Assembly: GCA_003096535.1 (NCBI GenBank)
Contig: QEKJ01000023.1
Span: 1-36,075 of the forward strand
Source of the DNA: Agathobaculum butyriciproducens
Lineage (GTDB): Bacteria > Bacillota > Clostridia > Oscillospirales > Butyricicoccaceae
Reading direction: 5' to 3'
DNA length: 36,075 bases
Part shown: piece after piece, positions 22,397-31,715 of the stretch
How the letters are laid out: each line of letters opens with the position of its first letter
Position numbering within the stretch: the first letter of the stretch is position 1
Notes under the pieces: model-generated
The model's database searches: none
What the model was told of the DNA's origin: nothing
What the model saw: the letters and a program-made list of their open reading frames with translations, nothing else
Program-made: the position numbers and the translations under genes

Positions 22397-23218
22397 TTAA
22401 GCCGCAGCTACTGCAAGCGCATCGCTGGTATTGGTGTAGGTCAGCGGAGATACACAGTCATGCAGGGTTTTTGCGTTCTTCACGCTACGGGTAACCGCGT
22501 AGGTCAGGTCGATCTGATACCACTTGCCGTTCAGGTTTACCTTGTTCCAAGCGTGGTAGCTGGAGCCGGCATAGCCCTTGGTCAGTGCACACGGGATGCC
22601 CTGGCTGCGGCACATTGCTGCAAACAGCGAGGAAAAATCGTAGCAGATACCGGTAGTGCCCTTCAGGGTAGCGGCGGTATCCGGGATGTACTTGGTGATC
22701 TTGCCGCTGGTGATCTCATTCGCCAGCTTGTTATCATAAGTATAACGGCCTGCCATGTAGTTGTAGATGGCGATAACCTTAGCCTCATCGGTCTTGGCGT
22801 TCTTGCAGAGCTCAGCAGCCTTAGCGGATACCGTGTCGCCCTTGGAGAACTGAACTTCGGAAGTGGAGACCAGATACGGGGCGTAGCTGTCCTTGACGGT
22901 TACGTTCATGGACTTGGACTCGACCTGCTGATAGGACGTACCGGAAACGTTGCGGTACAGCGTTACAGTGTACTTGCCGTTGCCCTTATCGAGAGAGAAG
23001 GAAGCATCCTTGCCGCTCGGGCAATCATAGAATACGGTCTTGCCGCCGTTGTACTGAATACCAACCTTGAGTCTTGCGCTCGAGGAGTAGTTTACGGTAA
23101 CATAACCGTGGGTGGAATTACTCATATCCACAACATCATTTACTGCTGCTGCGGTAACGCCCATCGAGAGGGCAGTTGCTGCAAAAACTGCGCATACAAT
23201 ACGAAAAAGCCGCTTCAT
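22397..23218 (-). CDS. Secreted transglutaminase-like (cysteine-protease fold) protein
   Basis: 273 residues with a signal peptide (MKRLFRIVCAVFAATALSMG, cleavage near VTAAA). Residues about 28-125 form a beta-sandwich-like region. Residues about 135-255 are a transglutaminase-like domain with the Cys-His-Asp triad visible: Cys in GTTGICYDFSSLF, His in SSYHAWNKV, Asp in WYQIDLTYA. Members act as peptidases or cross-linkers at the cell surface; the substrate is unknown. AAAGGAG stands 10 bases before the ATG at 23216-23218, directly against a c-di-GMP riboswitch. No clear terminator is seen between its stop and 22272. Confidence 0.88.
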   Translation of the reverse strand: MKRLFRIVCAVFAATALSMGVTAAAVNDVVDMSNSTHGYVTVNYSSSARLKVGIQYNGGKTVFYDCPSGKDASFSLDKGNGKYTVTLYRNVSGTSYQQVESKSMNVTVKDSYAPYLVSTSEVQFSKGDTVSAKAAELCKNAKTDEAKVIAIYNYMAGRYTYDNKLANEITSGKITKYIPDTAATLKGTTGICYDFSSLFAAMCRSQGIPCALTKGYAGSSYHAWNKVNLNGKWYQIDLTYAVTRSVKNAKTLHDCVSPLTYTNTSDALAVAAA

Positions 23219-23235
23219 ATCCGGCGATCTCCTTT

Positions 23236-23312
23236 CGGTAACTGGCTGCCAGCCCTCTCGATGAGGGGTAAGGCCCTATAGCTTTGCGTCGCCACCTTTC
23301 GGTGGGTTTGCT
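23236..23312 (-). promoter_or_regulatory. c-di-GMP-I (GEMM) riboswitch upstream of the transglutaminase gene
   Basis: On the minus strand: TAGCAAACCCACCGAAAGGT, GGCGACGCAAAGCTATAGGG, CC, variable stem, GGCTGGCAGCCAGTTACC. All conserved blocks, including the GAAA tetraloop and GACGCAAAGC, are present. Its 3' edge abuts the ribosome site (23229-23235), which favours translational control. Confidence 0.92.
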
Positions 23313-23363
23313 ATTATCGTTTGAGATGCGGTCAAAGCGACTGCATCATCTTCTTTTATCCTC

Positions 23364-23392
23364 ACTATAGCGCATCTATCGTGTTTTGTCAA
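23364..23392 (-). promoter_or_regulatory. Promoter of the transglutaminase transcript
   Basis: On the minus strand: TTGACA (23387-23392), 17 bases, TATAGT (23364-23369). A near-consensus promoter; the riboswitch begins about 45 bases into the transcript. Bases 23393-23548 upstream show no gene. Confidence 0.8.
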
Positions 23393-23548
23393 CAGGGTTT
23401 GACAAAAAAAGAAGAAATTATGACACATTGCCGCAGATTTACCGAAAACATGACCTTTTTTCGCTTCTTTCGCTCATATTGCAGCGGTTTGACCGGGAAT
23501 GCAGCTCGCTCCAAAGCGTGAGATGGCGGCAAAAAATCGGTAAACAGA

Positions 23549-23576
23549 CGGCGGTAGGGGTATTCCCCTGCCGCCG
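23549..23576 (-). terminator. Hairpin after the aerolysin-like SLH gene
   Basis: CGGCGGTAGGGG (23549-23560) pairs with CCCCTGCCGCCG (23565-23576), one mismatch, loop TATT. The T-tract on the minus strand is weak next to the stem and stronger about 20 bases on. Confidence 0.65.
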
Positions 23577-23596
23577 CTTTCCATCGGTTGATTTGC

Positions 23597-26500
23597 TTAT
23601 TTGCTGCCGTACATTCTGTACAGGAACGTAACGATCTGTGCTCTCGTGCAGTTGTTATGCGGACCGAACAGACCGTTTCCGATGCCGTCGGTGATGCCCT
23701 TCTGCTCTGCCCATGCTGCCGCATCAGCGTAGTATGCATCGGCAGGTACATCGGTGAAGGCCGCGCTGCCGCTGACCGCCGGACTGCCTGCCGCACGGTA
23801 CAGGAGCGCTGCGCCTTGTGCTCTCGTGCAGATGGTGCCGGGTGCAAACGTTGTATCGCTCGTGCCCTCGGTAATGCCATTCTCAACCGCCCACGCAACT
23901 GCCTTGGCGTAGTATGCATCTGCCGGAACATCCGCGAAGCTGCTCAGCGCCTTCGGTTCAGGCGAACCCACCGCACGCCACAGGAAGGTTACGATCTGCG
24001 CTCTGGTGCAGGCAGCGTTCGGAGCGAACAGCGTGTCGCTCATACCGCCGGTAATGCCCTTCTGCGCCGCCCAGAGGACTGCATCGTAGTAGTAATCCTC
24101 CGCGTGCACATCGGTGAAGAAGTTGAGCATGGTATTGTCGTCCATAAAGACCGCCTTCACCGTGACCTTGCCCGCCGGCATGACGAAGGTGTACTTTCCG
24201 CCGCCCTTGTCGGTCAGTTCGAGTGCCTTTCCGTCCTTGTCCAGCACGGTCAGGCTTTCGAGGGTGTAGCCCTTGTCGGGGGTTGCCGTGATGGTCACAG
24301 TGTCGCCCTTGGAGGCAGACTCGGGAGATACGGTGACGGTGCCGTGCTCATAGATGCCGGTCGGGATCTTGGTGTCGGGAATGGAGACGCTTCCGCCGCC
24401 GCCTCCTCCACCGCCGCCGGACGAGCCGCCGCCGGAGGTGGAGTCTGTGATGCGAATGATAATCTTCTTTTCCACGATCACATTGGTGTCTGCGTTGACC
24501 GCAGCACAGATCAGAGTCATCGTGCCCTCCTGATCACCAAAGCTGAGTGTATTTCCGCTGATAACGGCGTGCGTATCATTCTTTTCCAGCGTCCATCGTA
24601 CAGAAGCCGGATAGGCCGCCAGCTCTTCCGGAGTAAAGGCCTTGCCGAACTGATCGAGCGTCGTTACCTTAACTGCAGACAGATCCAGCGTAGTGTTTTT
24701 CCGAACAGACGACGGAATTCCGTCTGCGGTAATCGCAGTCAGCCGTCTCGGGGCATTGACCGTCAGCGTAATGTGGTTACTCTCGATGTCGCCGGAACGG
24801 GCGTAGATCTCGGTCGAGTCCTCCTTCAGTGCCTTGAGCGTTCCGTTTTCGAGCGAAACCACATCCGACTTGGAGATAACCCATTCAAAACTGCCGCCGG
24901 TCATTTCTCTGCCATACTGATCGTAGCCGGCAGCGGTAAACTGATCTGCAAGAACCGCATTTTCATCCAGCCGCAGGACAAAACCGTCCTTCATGTCGGC
25001 GCGGATTGTCTTGAGGGTCGGCTGCTGCTCGACCTTAACAACGACATTCTTTGCAGTCTTGCCGGCAGAAGCAGAGGAGGCTTCCAGAATCACATCCGCA
25101 TAGGAGGCATCCGGGACACTGCCAACCGCAACGAGCAGTTTTCCGTTTTCAATCGTGGCATTGGTCTGATTAGTGTCTGCCAGCGTCCACTCGATGTCCG
25201 ATGGAATTCCACAGGGATTGCCGTGCTGATCGCGTGCCAGCAGCGGAATGCGGGACAGATCATACTCTGCGCCCTCTACTGCGGCGGGAGCGCCGTCATT
25301 ATAATACAGCTCATTCAGATACGGCTTTGCCGTCACCTGTACGGGCAGCGGCTGTGCCGTCCGATAGACCGTTTCGCCCTGCTCGTCCTGTCCGACCGGA
25401 TAATACAGGGTAACCGTATCCGTGCCGACTACAAGACCGGTGATTACGCTGCCGCTGATTTCGGCATAGCCCTTGTCCGTGGCAAGCCGCCACTCAAACA
25501 GGCCATCGTCAAGCGTCATGTCCTCGCCGTACTGATCCTTGGCCTCCACATTGAGCGTGCTCAGGTCAAAGGTGTTCGCCGTATCATCATTATAGATGAG
25601 ATTGGGAATCGTGCCGTTCACGGTCAGCGTATCGAGCTGCCGTTCGGGCAGAACCTGCAGCGGTACACGGTTGGATTCCGTGCCGTTCACTACGGCATAG
25701 ATCTGATAGGTTCCCGGTGCGGTAAACTCGATGCTGCCCGTGGTTTCGTCAACCGTAATGTCATCGTTTGCTTCTGCATACCACTTGACCTTGCCGGTTA
25801 CATCAAAATCGTTGCCGTCCTCGTCCAGAGCGGTCACAGTCAGTGCGGAAACATCGGCGGTGTTGCTGCCGTCGTTGAAGTAGAACGGCTCAAAGCTGCC
25901 CTCTACCGTAACCGAGGAAAGCACAACGGGCAGGATGGTCAGTTCAATCCGCTCGCTGTTGAAATTATCCGTTGTTTCGATCGTATCCTTCGGCTGATAG
26001 CGCAGGAACAACTGTGCTCCGTCATTCGGCTTGAGCGCTTTGAGAACAGGGTAGCCATTGCGGTTTGTCGTGACCTCGGCATACTCCGAAGCGTCGTTCA
26101 GACCTTCGTCCACGACCGTCCATTCGCCGCTCAGGCGGGGATTGAAGCCGTACCAGTCCACGTCGTGTTCGTTTTTCGCCTCGACCTTGATGCTGTCCAG
26201 ACGCAGGCTTTGCTGCTCGTACAGAGAAACCTGTTCGGTATCAGGCACCAGACGATCGAGTGCATAGATTGGGTACACCTTCTGCGGGGTGATGACGGTG
26301 TTCTTAGATGTATAGTGGAACGAACCGAAGTACGGTGCAACCGGCTGACCGGAGCACAGCTGATCAGCTGCCGTCTTGAATTCGCCCTGATACAGGCTGT
26401 TCATATCCAGACCGTCGGGGTCATAGCCGGAGACATTCCGGTTCTGGATGCGGGCATCCAGATCCTCGATCGCACTTCTGCCGTTCCGGCCGAAGGTATA

Positions 26501-27601
26501 CTGCTTAAACTCCCGGCCCTTCCAGTGGTCTATCGAGCTCATGGTTTGATGATAGCCGGTAACCGAGAGAAGCATGGTCTTATACTTGATGCGCACTGCA
26601 CCGGTATAAGGAATGGTCGTTTGCAGGTCGGTCACATCGACATTGATGTCGAGACCCGTATGCGCCGGCAGCGGTACGGAGATGGTATCCGTAATAGACT
26701 GTGCGTAGGACTCCTCCTTGCTGCTCTCGTAGGTCTTTTCCATGCCATAGGAGTAGGAAAAGCTCTGCTCGACCTTGGCGGTGGGCGAAAGCGCAGCCAG
26801 AACGGGTACGCTGAATTCGACGCCTATCGTGGTCTCCTCGGTCCAGTTCTGCGAATAGGTATTGGAGACCGTGGTCGAGGTTGTAGTGCTCTTTTCATAG
26901 GTATAGCTTTTCTCGACCGTGTTTTCGAAGTCGTTGCGGTTTTCCGCCGTCACCTTGTAGCTGTCCGAGCTGCCGCCCAGATTAAACTGGTAGCCCTTCT
27001 GCTCGAGCGACGCCGTTGTGTCGTCCGCCGCGATGGAGGGCGTTTCAAACCGGTCCGCAATGCCTTGAATTTCGAAGTCGTAGAACGCCTGCACATAGTA
27101 ACCGTAGCCGGTGCATACATAAGAGTGATGGTTATCGCGTTCCTTCTCCGCTCTGGTAGAGACATAATAAACCGGGGTTTCTTCTTCCGGAAGTCTGTTC
27201 AAAACACCCGAGCCGCTCAGAACCGCGCTCTGGTCAACGACGCTGCTGACAGCATCCCGCAGACCCTTGGATGTGTACTGTACCTTTGCGTAATCTGCCG
27301 CAGTCAGAGCGGTATACGGCTCATGATAGCCAGATTCATTGTTGTCGTTATAGTACGTTTTTGGCAGAACATTGTTCGCAATAGCCGCCCACTTCTCCGC
27401 AAATTCAGGATTCCGGATCATCTCCTGCAAAATCTGCTCCTGTGTGCCCGGCAGATTGTAGGTGTCCGCGGCATCAAAGATCTCCCAGTCGTTTTCTGCC
27501 GTCACGGCTGCCCCGGCTGTTGGGGGCAGCATCCCTATACACATCGCCATCGCCAGCAGGCCGCACAAACCTCGCCGTCGTATCATCTGCTTTTTACTCA
27601 T
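23597..27601 (-). CDS. S-layer-anchored protein with an aerolysin/ETX-MTX2-like domain and Ig-like repeats
   Basis: 1334 residues, exported. Signal peptide 1-31 (RRRGLCGLLAMAMCIGMLPP). Residues about 205-350 have long Ser/Thr-alternating strands (EKSTTTSTTVSNTYSQNW, EQSFSYSYGMEKTYESSKEE, QSITDTISVPLPAHTGLDIN, TTIPYTGAVRIKYK) like the membrane-insertion and twisted-sheet region of aerolysin/ETX-MTX2 beta-pore-forming proteins, including the VP-P-HT turn at 309-315. Residues about 480-1080 are several Ig-like (Big-type) domains. A Gly9 hinge and a beta-repeat (about 1085-1150) lead to three SLH domains (about 1161-1215, 1222-1278, 1283-1334). AAGGAGG precedes the ATG. It is 22 bases downstream of the DUF2442 gene and probably shares its transcript. 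Assignment of the aerolysin-like domain is by pattern only. Confidence 0.82.
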   Translation of the reverse strand: MSKKQMIRRRGLCGLLAMAMCIGMLPPTAGAAVTAENDWEIFDAADTYNLPGTQEQILQEMIRNPEFAEKWAAIANNVLPKTYYNDNNESGYHEPYTALTAADYAKVQYTSKGLRDAVSSVVDQSAVLSGSGVLNRLPEEETPVYYVSTRAEKERDNHHSYVCTGYGYYVQAFYDFEIQGIADRFETPSIAADDTTASLEQKGYQFNLGGSSDSYKVTAENRNDFENTVEKSYTYEKSTTTSTTVSNTYSQNWTEETTIGVEFSVPVLAALSPTAKVEQSFSYSYGMEKTYESSKEESYAQSITDTISVPLPAHTGLDINVDVTDLQTTIPYTGAVRIKYKTMLLSVTGYHQTMSSIDHWKGREFKQYTFGRNGRSAIEDLDARIQNRNVSGYDPDGLDMNSLYQGEFKTAADQLCSGQPVAPYFGSFHYTSKNTVITPQKVYPIYALDRLVPDTEQVSLYEQQSLRLDSIKVEAKNEHDVDWYGFNPRLSGEWTVVDEGLNDASEYAEVTTNRNGYPVLKALKPNDGAQLFLRYQPKDTIETTDNFNSERIELTILPVVLSSVTVEGSFEPFYFNDGSNTADVSALTVTALDEDGNDFDVTGKVKWYAEANDDITVDETTGSIEFTAPGTYQIYAVVNGTESNRVPLQVLPERQLDTLTVNGTIPNLIYNDDTANTFDLSTLNVEAKDQYGEDMTLDDGLFEWRLATDKGYAEISGSVITGLVVGTDTVTLYYPVGQDEQGETVYRTAQPLPVQVTAKPYLNELYYNDGAPAAVEGAEYDLSRIPLLARDQHGNPCGIPSDIEWTLADTNQTNATIENGKLLVAVGSVPDASYADVILEASSASAGKTAKNVVVKVEQQPTLKTIRADMKDGFVLRLDENAVLADQFTAAGYDQYGREMTGGSFEWVISKSDVVSLENGTLKALKEDSTEIYARSGDIESNHITLTVNAPRRLTAITADGIPSSVRKNTTLDLSAVKVTTLDQFGKAFTPEELAAYPASVRWTLEKNDTHAVISGNTLSFGDQEGTMTLICAAVNADTNVIVEKKIIIRITDSTSGGGSSGGGGGGGGGSVSIPDTKIPTGIYEHGTVTVSPESASKGDTVTITATPDKGYTLESLTVLDKDGKALELTDKGGGKYTFVMPAGKVTVKAVFMDDNTMLNFFTDVHAEDYYYDAVLWAAQKGITGGMSDTLFAPNAACTRAQIVTFLWRAVGSPEPKALSSFADVPADAYYAKAVAWAVENGITEGTSDTTFAPGTICTRAQGAALLYRAAGSPAVSGSAAFTDVPADAYYADAAAWAEQKGITDGIGNGLFGPHNNCTRAQIVTFLYRMYGSK

Positions 27602-27623
27602 ACCATTTTCCTCCTTTTCTGTG

Positions 27624-27863
27624 TCAGTGTTCCTGCTCGGCCATGGAAAACAGCTCGTTATGGCTCATCTCCACATCACCGAAGCGAACAAAAATGCCGT
27701 TTGTCACCGCGCTGTTCCACACCTGCGGGTCGGAAAGTGACCGGAATCGGAATTTATCCAGATAGGGCTTCATATCCAGCAGCAGGCGGCTGCCGGAGAT
27801 AAAATCGACCTGCAGAACGTGGTCGGTCAGCGGCTTGACTGACTGAATGTATTTCCGGTCCAA
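27624..27863 (-). CDS. DUF2442-family small protein
   Basis: 79 residues (VKPLTDHVLQVDFISGSRLL, then KFRFRSLSDPQVWNSAV and ITVRFGDVE-like IFVRFGDVEMSHNEL), matching DUF2442, a family of short proteins often found beside DUF4160 proteins in toxin-antitoxin-like pairs. No DUF4160 partner is present. The start is a TTG at 27861-27863 with a strong GAGGAGG 7 bases ahead. It lies directly after the terminator of the MalT-like gene, with no clear promoter of its own, and directly before the aerolysin-like SLH gene. Confidence 0.75.
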   Translation of the reverse strand: MDRKYIQSVKPLTDHVLQVDFISGSRLLLDMKPYLDKFRFRSLSDPQVWNSAVTNGIFVRFGDVEMSHNELFSMAEQEH

Positions 27864-27893
27864 ATGCGTACCTCCTCTCGCCTACACAAAATA

Positions 27894-27930
27894 AAAGGTT
27901 CACCGTACCTATAGGATACGGTGAACCTTT
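27894..27930 (-). terminator. Terminator after the MalT-like regulator gene
   Basis: Perfect 14-bp stem AAAGGTTCACCGTA (27894-27907) with 27917-27930; on the minus strand it runs into TTTTATTTT. It lies only about 20 bases before the ribosome site of the DUF2442 gene. Confidence 0.85.
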
Positions 27931-27952
27931 CAAAAAAACCATTCACAAGTTG

Positions 27953-30433
27953 TTAGTTTTTATCCGCAAGCAGGTCGAGCAGCAGCTTGCGCTTTGCGCG
28001 CGGCTCTCCTGCTATTTGCAGTTTGGTGTAAATTTGATTCACATACTGCCGGATACTGCCCTCGGACAGATACAGCTTTTCCGCAATCTCGCGGTTGTTC
28101 AGCCGCTGTGCCATCAGCCGGACAATCTCATATTCCCGCTCGGTCAGCGCCGACAGGGCTTCCGGACGATCAAATCCGGCCTTTCGCCGCTCTGCGGCTT
28201 CTCCCAGTTCGATGATCTGCGCAACCGGTCCGGTTTGCAGCCGCTCTGCCAGCAATGGCTTGAGATAGCGATAATTCTCCGCAAACGGAATGACAAAGCC
28301 GTCCGGTTCCGCGTCGGTCAGTGCCTGATCGAGCTGCGCCTGTGCCTCCGCATGCTTACCCAGCATTTCATACGCCGCTGCCGTCTGGATTCGGATATGC
28401 ATCGCGACCAGTGCGTAGTGCATGCCTTCGCACACAGCAAGCAGTCTTTCGCTCCGGCCAACAACACGGGCGTAGTCGCCCTGTGCCAGACCGACCTGAT
28501 TTTCGATCATCTCGATCATCGGCTTGCCCGGTGCAAGTGTATGCACGGTTGAAAGCCTGTGCGCGCGAAAAACCTCCGGAATCTTGTCAGTTTTGCCAAG
28601 CAAAGCGTAATAATACGCCGCAATCGCGTTCCATAGGTTCAGCCAGGAAGCATTGTGCTGCCGCAGCAGCTCCGCGTGCCGCTCAGCAAGCGTGCAGTGA
28701 TACTTTATCTCCGCAAACAGCGACAGCCGCCACGCCAGAAAATCACAGCACAGCGCCATATTGGCCTGTCCGTTGTCCTGAATCCGGGCGCACGCGCTTT
28801 CGAGTTCGATATGTGCATCCGTTAAGCGTCCCTGCAGGAACGCCGCCTCGGCACGCATGATGGTCTCGGCACCCTGACCGTGATTGCCGGTGATTTTATA
28901 ATAGTGCGGCATGCACTCGTCCATCTCGGCAAGCTCGCTCTGCAGCTCGCCCGGTGCGCGGTAAAACATCATTAGCACGGACGGCGAGCCGAAGGTCCAG
29001 CCGCCGCCGGACTGGATGCTGATCGCCTTCCGCGACATCTGCGCGCTGGCACTCCGGTGCAGGCGGCTCATGGCGCTGATATCGTTGTAGCAGAGGAAGC
29101 TCATAATCAGATCGCATTCTCCCCGCAAATCGCCTTTTTCCTGTGCGGAAAGCGCTGTATTTTCGGAAATCGCCGTCAGCAGCAGCTCCTTCAGCTCCAG
29201 CATTTTCGGGATATTGCGCCAGTTGAACATACTCCGCATAAGCACCAGAATCGCTAGCGGATGGCTTGCGAGCACAGCCGCCGGGCATTCGTCCAGCGCT
29301 GCCAGCACTGCCTTCGGGTGCAGCGAGGAAAGCAGAATGCCTGCATCCTTCTGCAGCGTGCGCAGCATCGCATCGTAATCGCCGTTTTGCCGGTACTCGG
29401 TCATGGCATGCAGATACAGCCGATGATCCTCATACCAGATGCCGAGCCGCCCGCGGTAGACGGTCTGCCGCTCCTTCGGCATGGACAGGAAGGTGTGCAG
29501 CGCGCATTCCTTCATCATGTGATGAAACCGGTAGGTCGCGCCGTCCGGCAGACGCTTGACAAACGCATTCTGCCCGGTCAGCGCGGCAAGCAGGTCCTCG
29601 GCGTGCGCGTCTGCCATGACGAACTGCGCCATTTCGACCGTAAATTCGTCGGCAAGTCCCATCACCGCAAGGAATTCCCGCTGTTTTTCGGGCAGCGGAT
29701 CAATCATCGCAGCCGTAAAGATGGATGAAATATCCGAATTCGGGTCCGGCAGCACACCGTGCTCGGAAAACATCCGCAGATTCAGATAAACCGCCGAAAA
29801 CCAGCCCTCGCTGTAATACAGCAGCGTATCTATCTGCTCGTCGGAAAGCGCGGTTCCACACCGCTTGGTATAGACCGCCAGCTCGGTATGGTTAAGCCGA
29901 AGCTGCGCCGTGCCGATCTGGTACACCTTTCCGCCCAGCCGGACAAGCTCTGCCGCCGGCAGAAACAGGTCACGGCTGGCTAAAATCAGATGAACATTGG
30001 GCGGCAGCCGTCCGGCCAGCGCACACAGGAATCCGGGTGCGCGCTTGTCGGTCAGCAGGTGAAAATCGTCAATAAAAATATAGCAGGACTTCTCACCGGT
30101 CAGCGCATGACACAGATCGTCGATCAGCAGTCCTCCGCTCGCTCCGTCGGTCGGACAGTCGTATTCCCGCAGAAAGGCAAAGCCTGCACGCGCAAAGGCG
30201 TCCTGCACACTTTTCCAGAAAATCGCAAGATTGCTCGAGTACACACTGATGCGCACAATGTACGGCGCCTCGGCTCCGGCACGTTCCGCGAGATACCACT
30301 CCACCGCCGTCGTTTTGCCGTATCCCATGGGTGCAACCACGGTCGTCATGGCACAGCGCGAGATTGGCCGCAGGCTCTCCTGCAGCCGCTCGGATATGTA
30401 GATCGTGTTCAGATTCCATTTCGATTTTGGCAT
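27953..30433 (-). CDS. MalT/LuxR-like ATP-dependent transcription activator (STAND type)
   Basis: 826 residues. Walker A APMGYGKTT at 34-42, Walker B SCYIFIDDFHLL near 115-126, the LILASRD sensor, then a long helical repeat region (TPR-like, about 330-740), and a C-terminal LuxR-type helix-turn-helix (ALTEREYEIVRLMAQRLNNR, EIAEKLYLSEGSIRQYVNQI). MalT-type proteins form ATP-dependent oligomers on inducer binding. The start is the ATG at 30431-30433, with CGGAGG 8 bases ahead, in preference to the GTG three codons earlier. It has its own promoter. Its neighbours suggest it governs the surface-protein genes beyond its terminator, which is inferred. Confidence 0.9.
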   Translation of the reverse strand: MPKSKWNLNTIYISERLQESLRPISRCAMTTVVAPMGYGKTTAVEWYLAERAGAEAPYIVRISVYSSNLAIFWKSVQDAFARAGFAFLREYDCPTDGASGGLLIDDLCHALTGEKSCYIFIDDFHLLTDKRAPGFLCALAGRLPPNVHLILASRDLFLPAAELVRLGGKVYQIGTAQLRLNHTELAVYTKRCGTALSDEQIDTLLYYSEGWFSAVYLNLRMFSEHGVLPDPNSDISSIFTAAMIDPLPEKQREFLAVMGLADEFTVEMAQFVMADAHAEDLLAALTGQNAFVKRLPDGATYRFHHMMKECALHTFLSMPKERQTVYRGRLGIWYEDHRLYLHAMTEYRQNGDYDAMLRTLQKDAGILLSSLHPKAVLAALDECPAAVLASHPLAILVLMRSMFNWRNIPKMLELKELLLTAISENTALSAQEKGDLRGECDLIMSFLCYNDISAMSRLHRSASAQMSRKAISIQSGGGWTFGSPSVLMMFYRAPGELQSELAEMDECMPHYYKITGNHGQGAETIMRAEAAFLQGRLTDAHIELESACARIQDNGQANMALCCDFLAWRLSLFAEIKYHCTLAERHAELLRQHNASWLNLWNAIAAYYYALLGKTDKIPEVFRAHRLSTVHTLAPGKPMIEMIENQVGLAQGDYARVVGRSERLLAVCEGMHYALVAMHIRIQTAAAYEMLGKHAEAQAQLDQALTDAEPDGFVIPFAENYRYLKPLLAERLQTGPVAQIIELGEAAERRKAGFDRPEALSALTEREYEIVRLMAQRLNNREIAEKLYLSEGSIRQYVNQIYTKLQIAGEPRAKRKLLLDLLADKN

Positions 30434-30486
30434 GGCGCGCACCTCCGAATACTGTAATGTACTCTCCTGTCCGTTGTACTGTCTAA

Positions 30487-30515
30487 ATTATACTGGATTT
30501 CAGAGCGGGTGTAAA
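30487..30515 (-). promoter_or_regulatory. Promoter of the MalT-like gene
   Basis: On the minus strand: TTTACA (30510-30515), 17 bases, TATAAT (30487-30492), 54 bases before the ATG. Confidence 0.75.
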
Positions 30516-30563
30516 CCGTGTATGCTGTTAAGGCAGCGCGTATATATGCCCTCAATTTGAGCG

Positions 30564-31715
30564 TCAAGCCGCTTTTCCAACCGGCAGTGTTACCAGAATT
30601 GTTGTTCCCGTATCTGCGCTCTGTTCAACGCGCACTGTGCCGCCATGCAGCCGGACAATCTCCTGCACGAGCGCCAGTCCCAGTCCCACGCCGCCCATTG
30701 CGCGGCTACGCGACTTATCCACGCGGAAAAACGGCTGAAAGATGCTGTCCCGGTACTCCTCGGCAATGCCCGGGCCGGTATCGCGCACGCGGATTGCCGC
30801 CTGCCCGTGCTCCTGCTTGACCGACAGCTCCACAGAGCCGCCCGTGCGGTTGTACTTGATGGCGTTCTCGGTCAGGTTGAACAGCACCCGATACAGCAGC
30901 ACATCGCTGCCGGTGAGCTGCACATTGTCGCCTGTCTGCGTGAGCGTGATGCCGTTTTTCTGCGCCAGCGGCGTCAGATCGACCAGCACTTCCTCGGCCA
31001 TCGGCGCAAGGTCGATGCAGTCCGTGCGCGGCACGGATTGCAGGTCGCTCATTTCCAGCAGCGTGCGTACAAGGGCGCTCAGCCGCTCGAGCTGTTCCTG
31101 CTCAAAGCGCAGCAGCGCGGCTGTTTCGGCATTCATCTGTGGATGCTCCGCCGCAAAAAGCTCGAGCCGTGTCTGTATGAGCGCCAGCGGCGTGCGAAGC
31201 TCGTGCGCCGCATTGCCGGTGAACTGCCGCTGCGTGTCAAATGACTGCGCCAGACGGTCGAGCATGGCGTTGACCGACCGGCTCAGCTGCCGGAACTCGG
31301 CGGTCGTGTCCTCGGACAGGCGGGTGTCGGTCAGGCTTTCCTCGTTGATCTGCCCGGTCTGCCGCGCAAAATCGCCCAGCGGCTTGAGCGCCCGTCCGCT
31401 GACGAAATACGCGATGACGGCGCTCAGCAGTGTCACCAGCGCGGTGATGCACCAGCCCATGCGCTCGAAACGCACCTTTTCCGCACTCACCTGCTGAGAA
31501 AAGCCGCTGAAGAACGCCTGCATATTCTCTTGGGGTATCTCAATGGTCATTTCCTGCTGGTTTCCCGTTTTGTACTCCACCACAAAGCCGTTCAGCGCAT
31601 CCATGCTGTCCGAGCCGGAGTAAAACAGCAGCAAATTCAGGCTCACGCACGCCGCCGCGATGAGCAGCGCAGTCAATATCGTGATGCGCCACTGCACAGA
31701 AATTCGTTTGCTCAT
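30564..31715 (-). CDS. Sensor histidine kinase
   Basis: 383 residues. Membrane segments at about 10-31 and 86-106 enclose a short extracytoplasmic part (about 32-85). HAMP about 106-158, HisKA with H171 in AAHELRTP, then the ATPase domain with NAIKYN, RDTGPGIAEEYRDSIFQPFF and GGVGLGLALVQEIV. It overlaps the response-regulator gene by four bases (ATGA). The small sensor domain gives no hint of the signal. The divergent redox operon is the likely target. Confidence 0.94.
   Translation of the reverse strand: MSKRISVQWRITILTALLIAAACVSLNLLLFYSGSDSMDALNGFVVEYKTGNQQEMTIEIPQENMQAFFSGFSQQVSAEKVRFERMGWCITALVTLLSAVIAYFVSGRALKPLGDFARQTGQINEESLTDTRLSEDTTAEFRQLSRSVNAMLDRLAQSFDTQRQFTGNAAHELRTPLALIQTRLELFAAEHPQMNAETAALLRFEQEQLERLSALVRTLLEMSDLQSVPRTDCIDLAPMAEEVLVDLTPLAQKNGITLTQTGDNVQLTGSDVLLYRVLFNLTENAIKYNRTGGSVELSVKQEHGQAAIRVRDTGPGIAEEYRDSIFQPFFRVDKSRSRAMGGVGLGLALVQEIVRLHGGTVRVEQSADTGTTILVTLPVGKAA

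Noticed and set aside
23588-27802. 1404-codon open frame on the plus strand opposite the aerolysin-like SLH gene
   Set aside because: Low-complexity Arg/Val/Gly-type shadow translation with no domains; the minus-strand product has a clear signal peptide and SLH domains.
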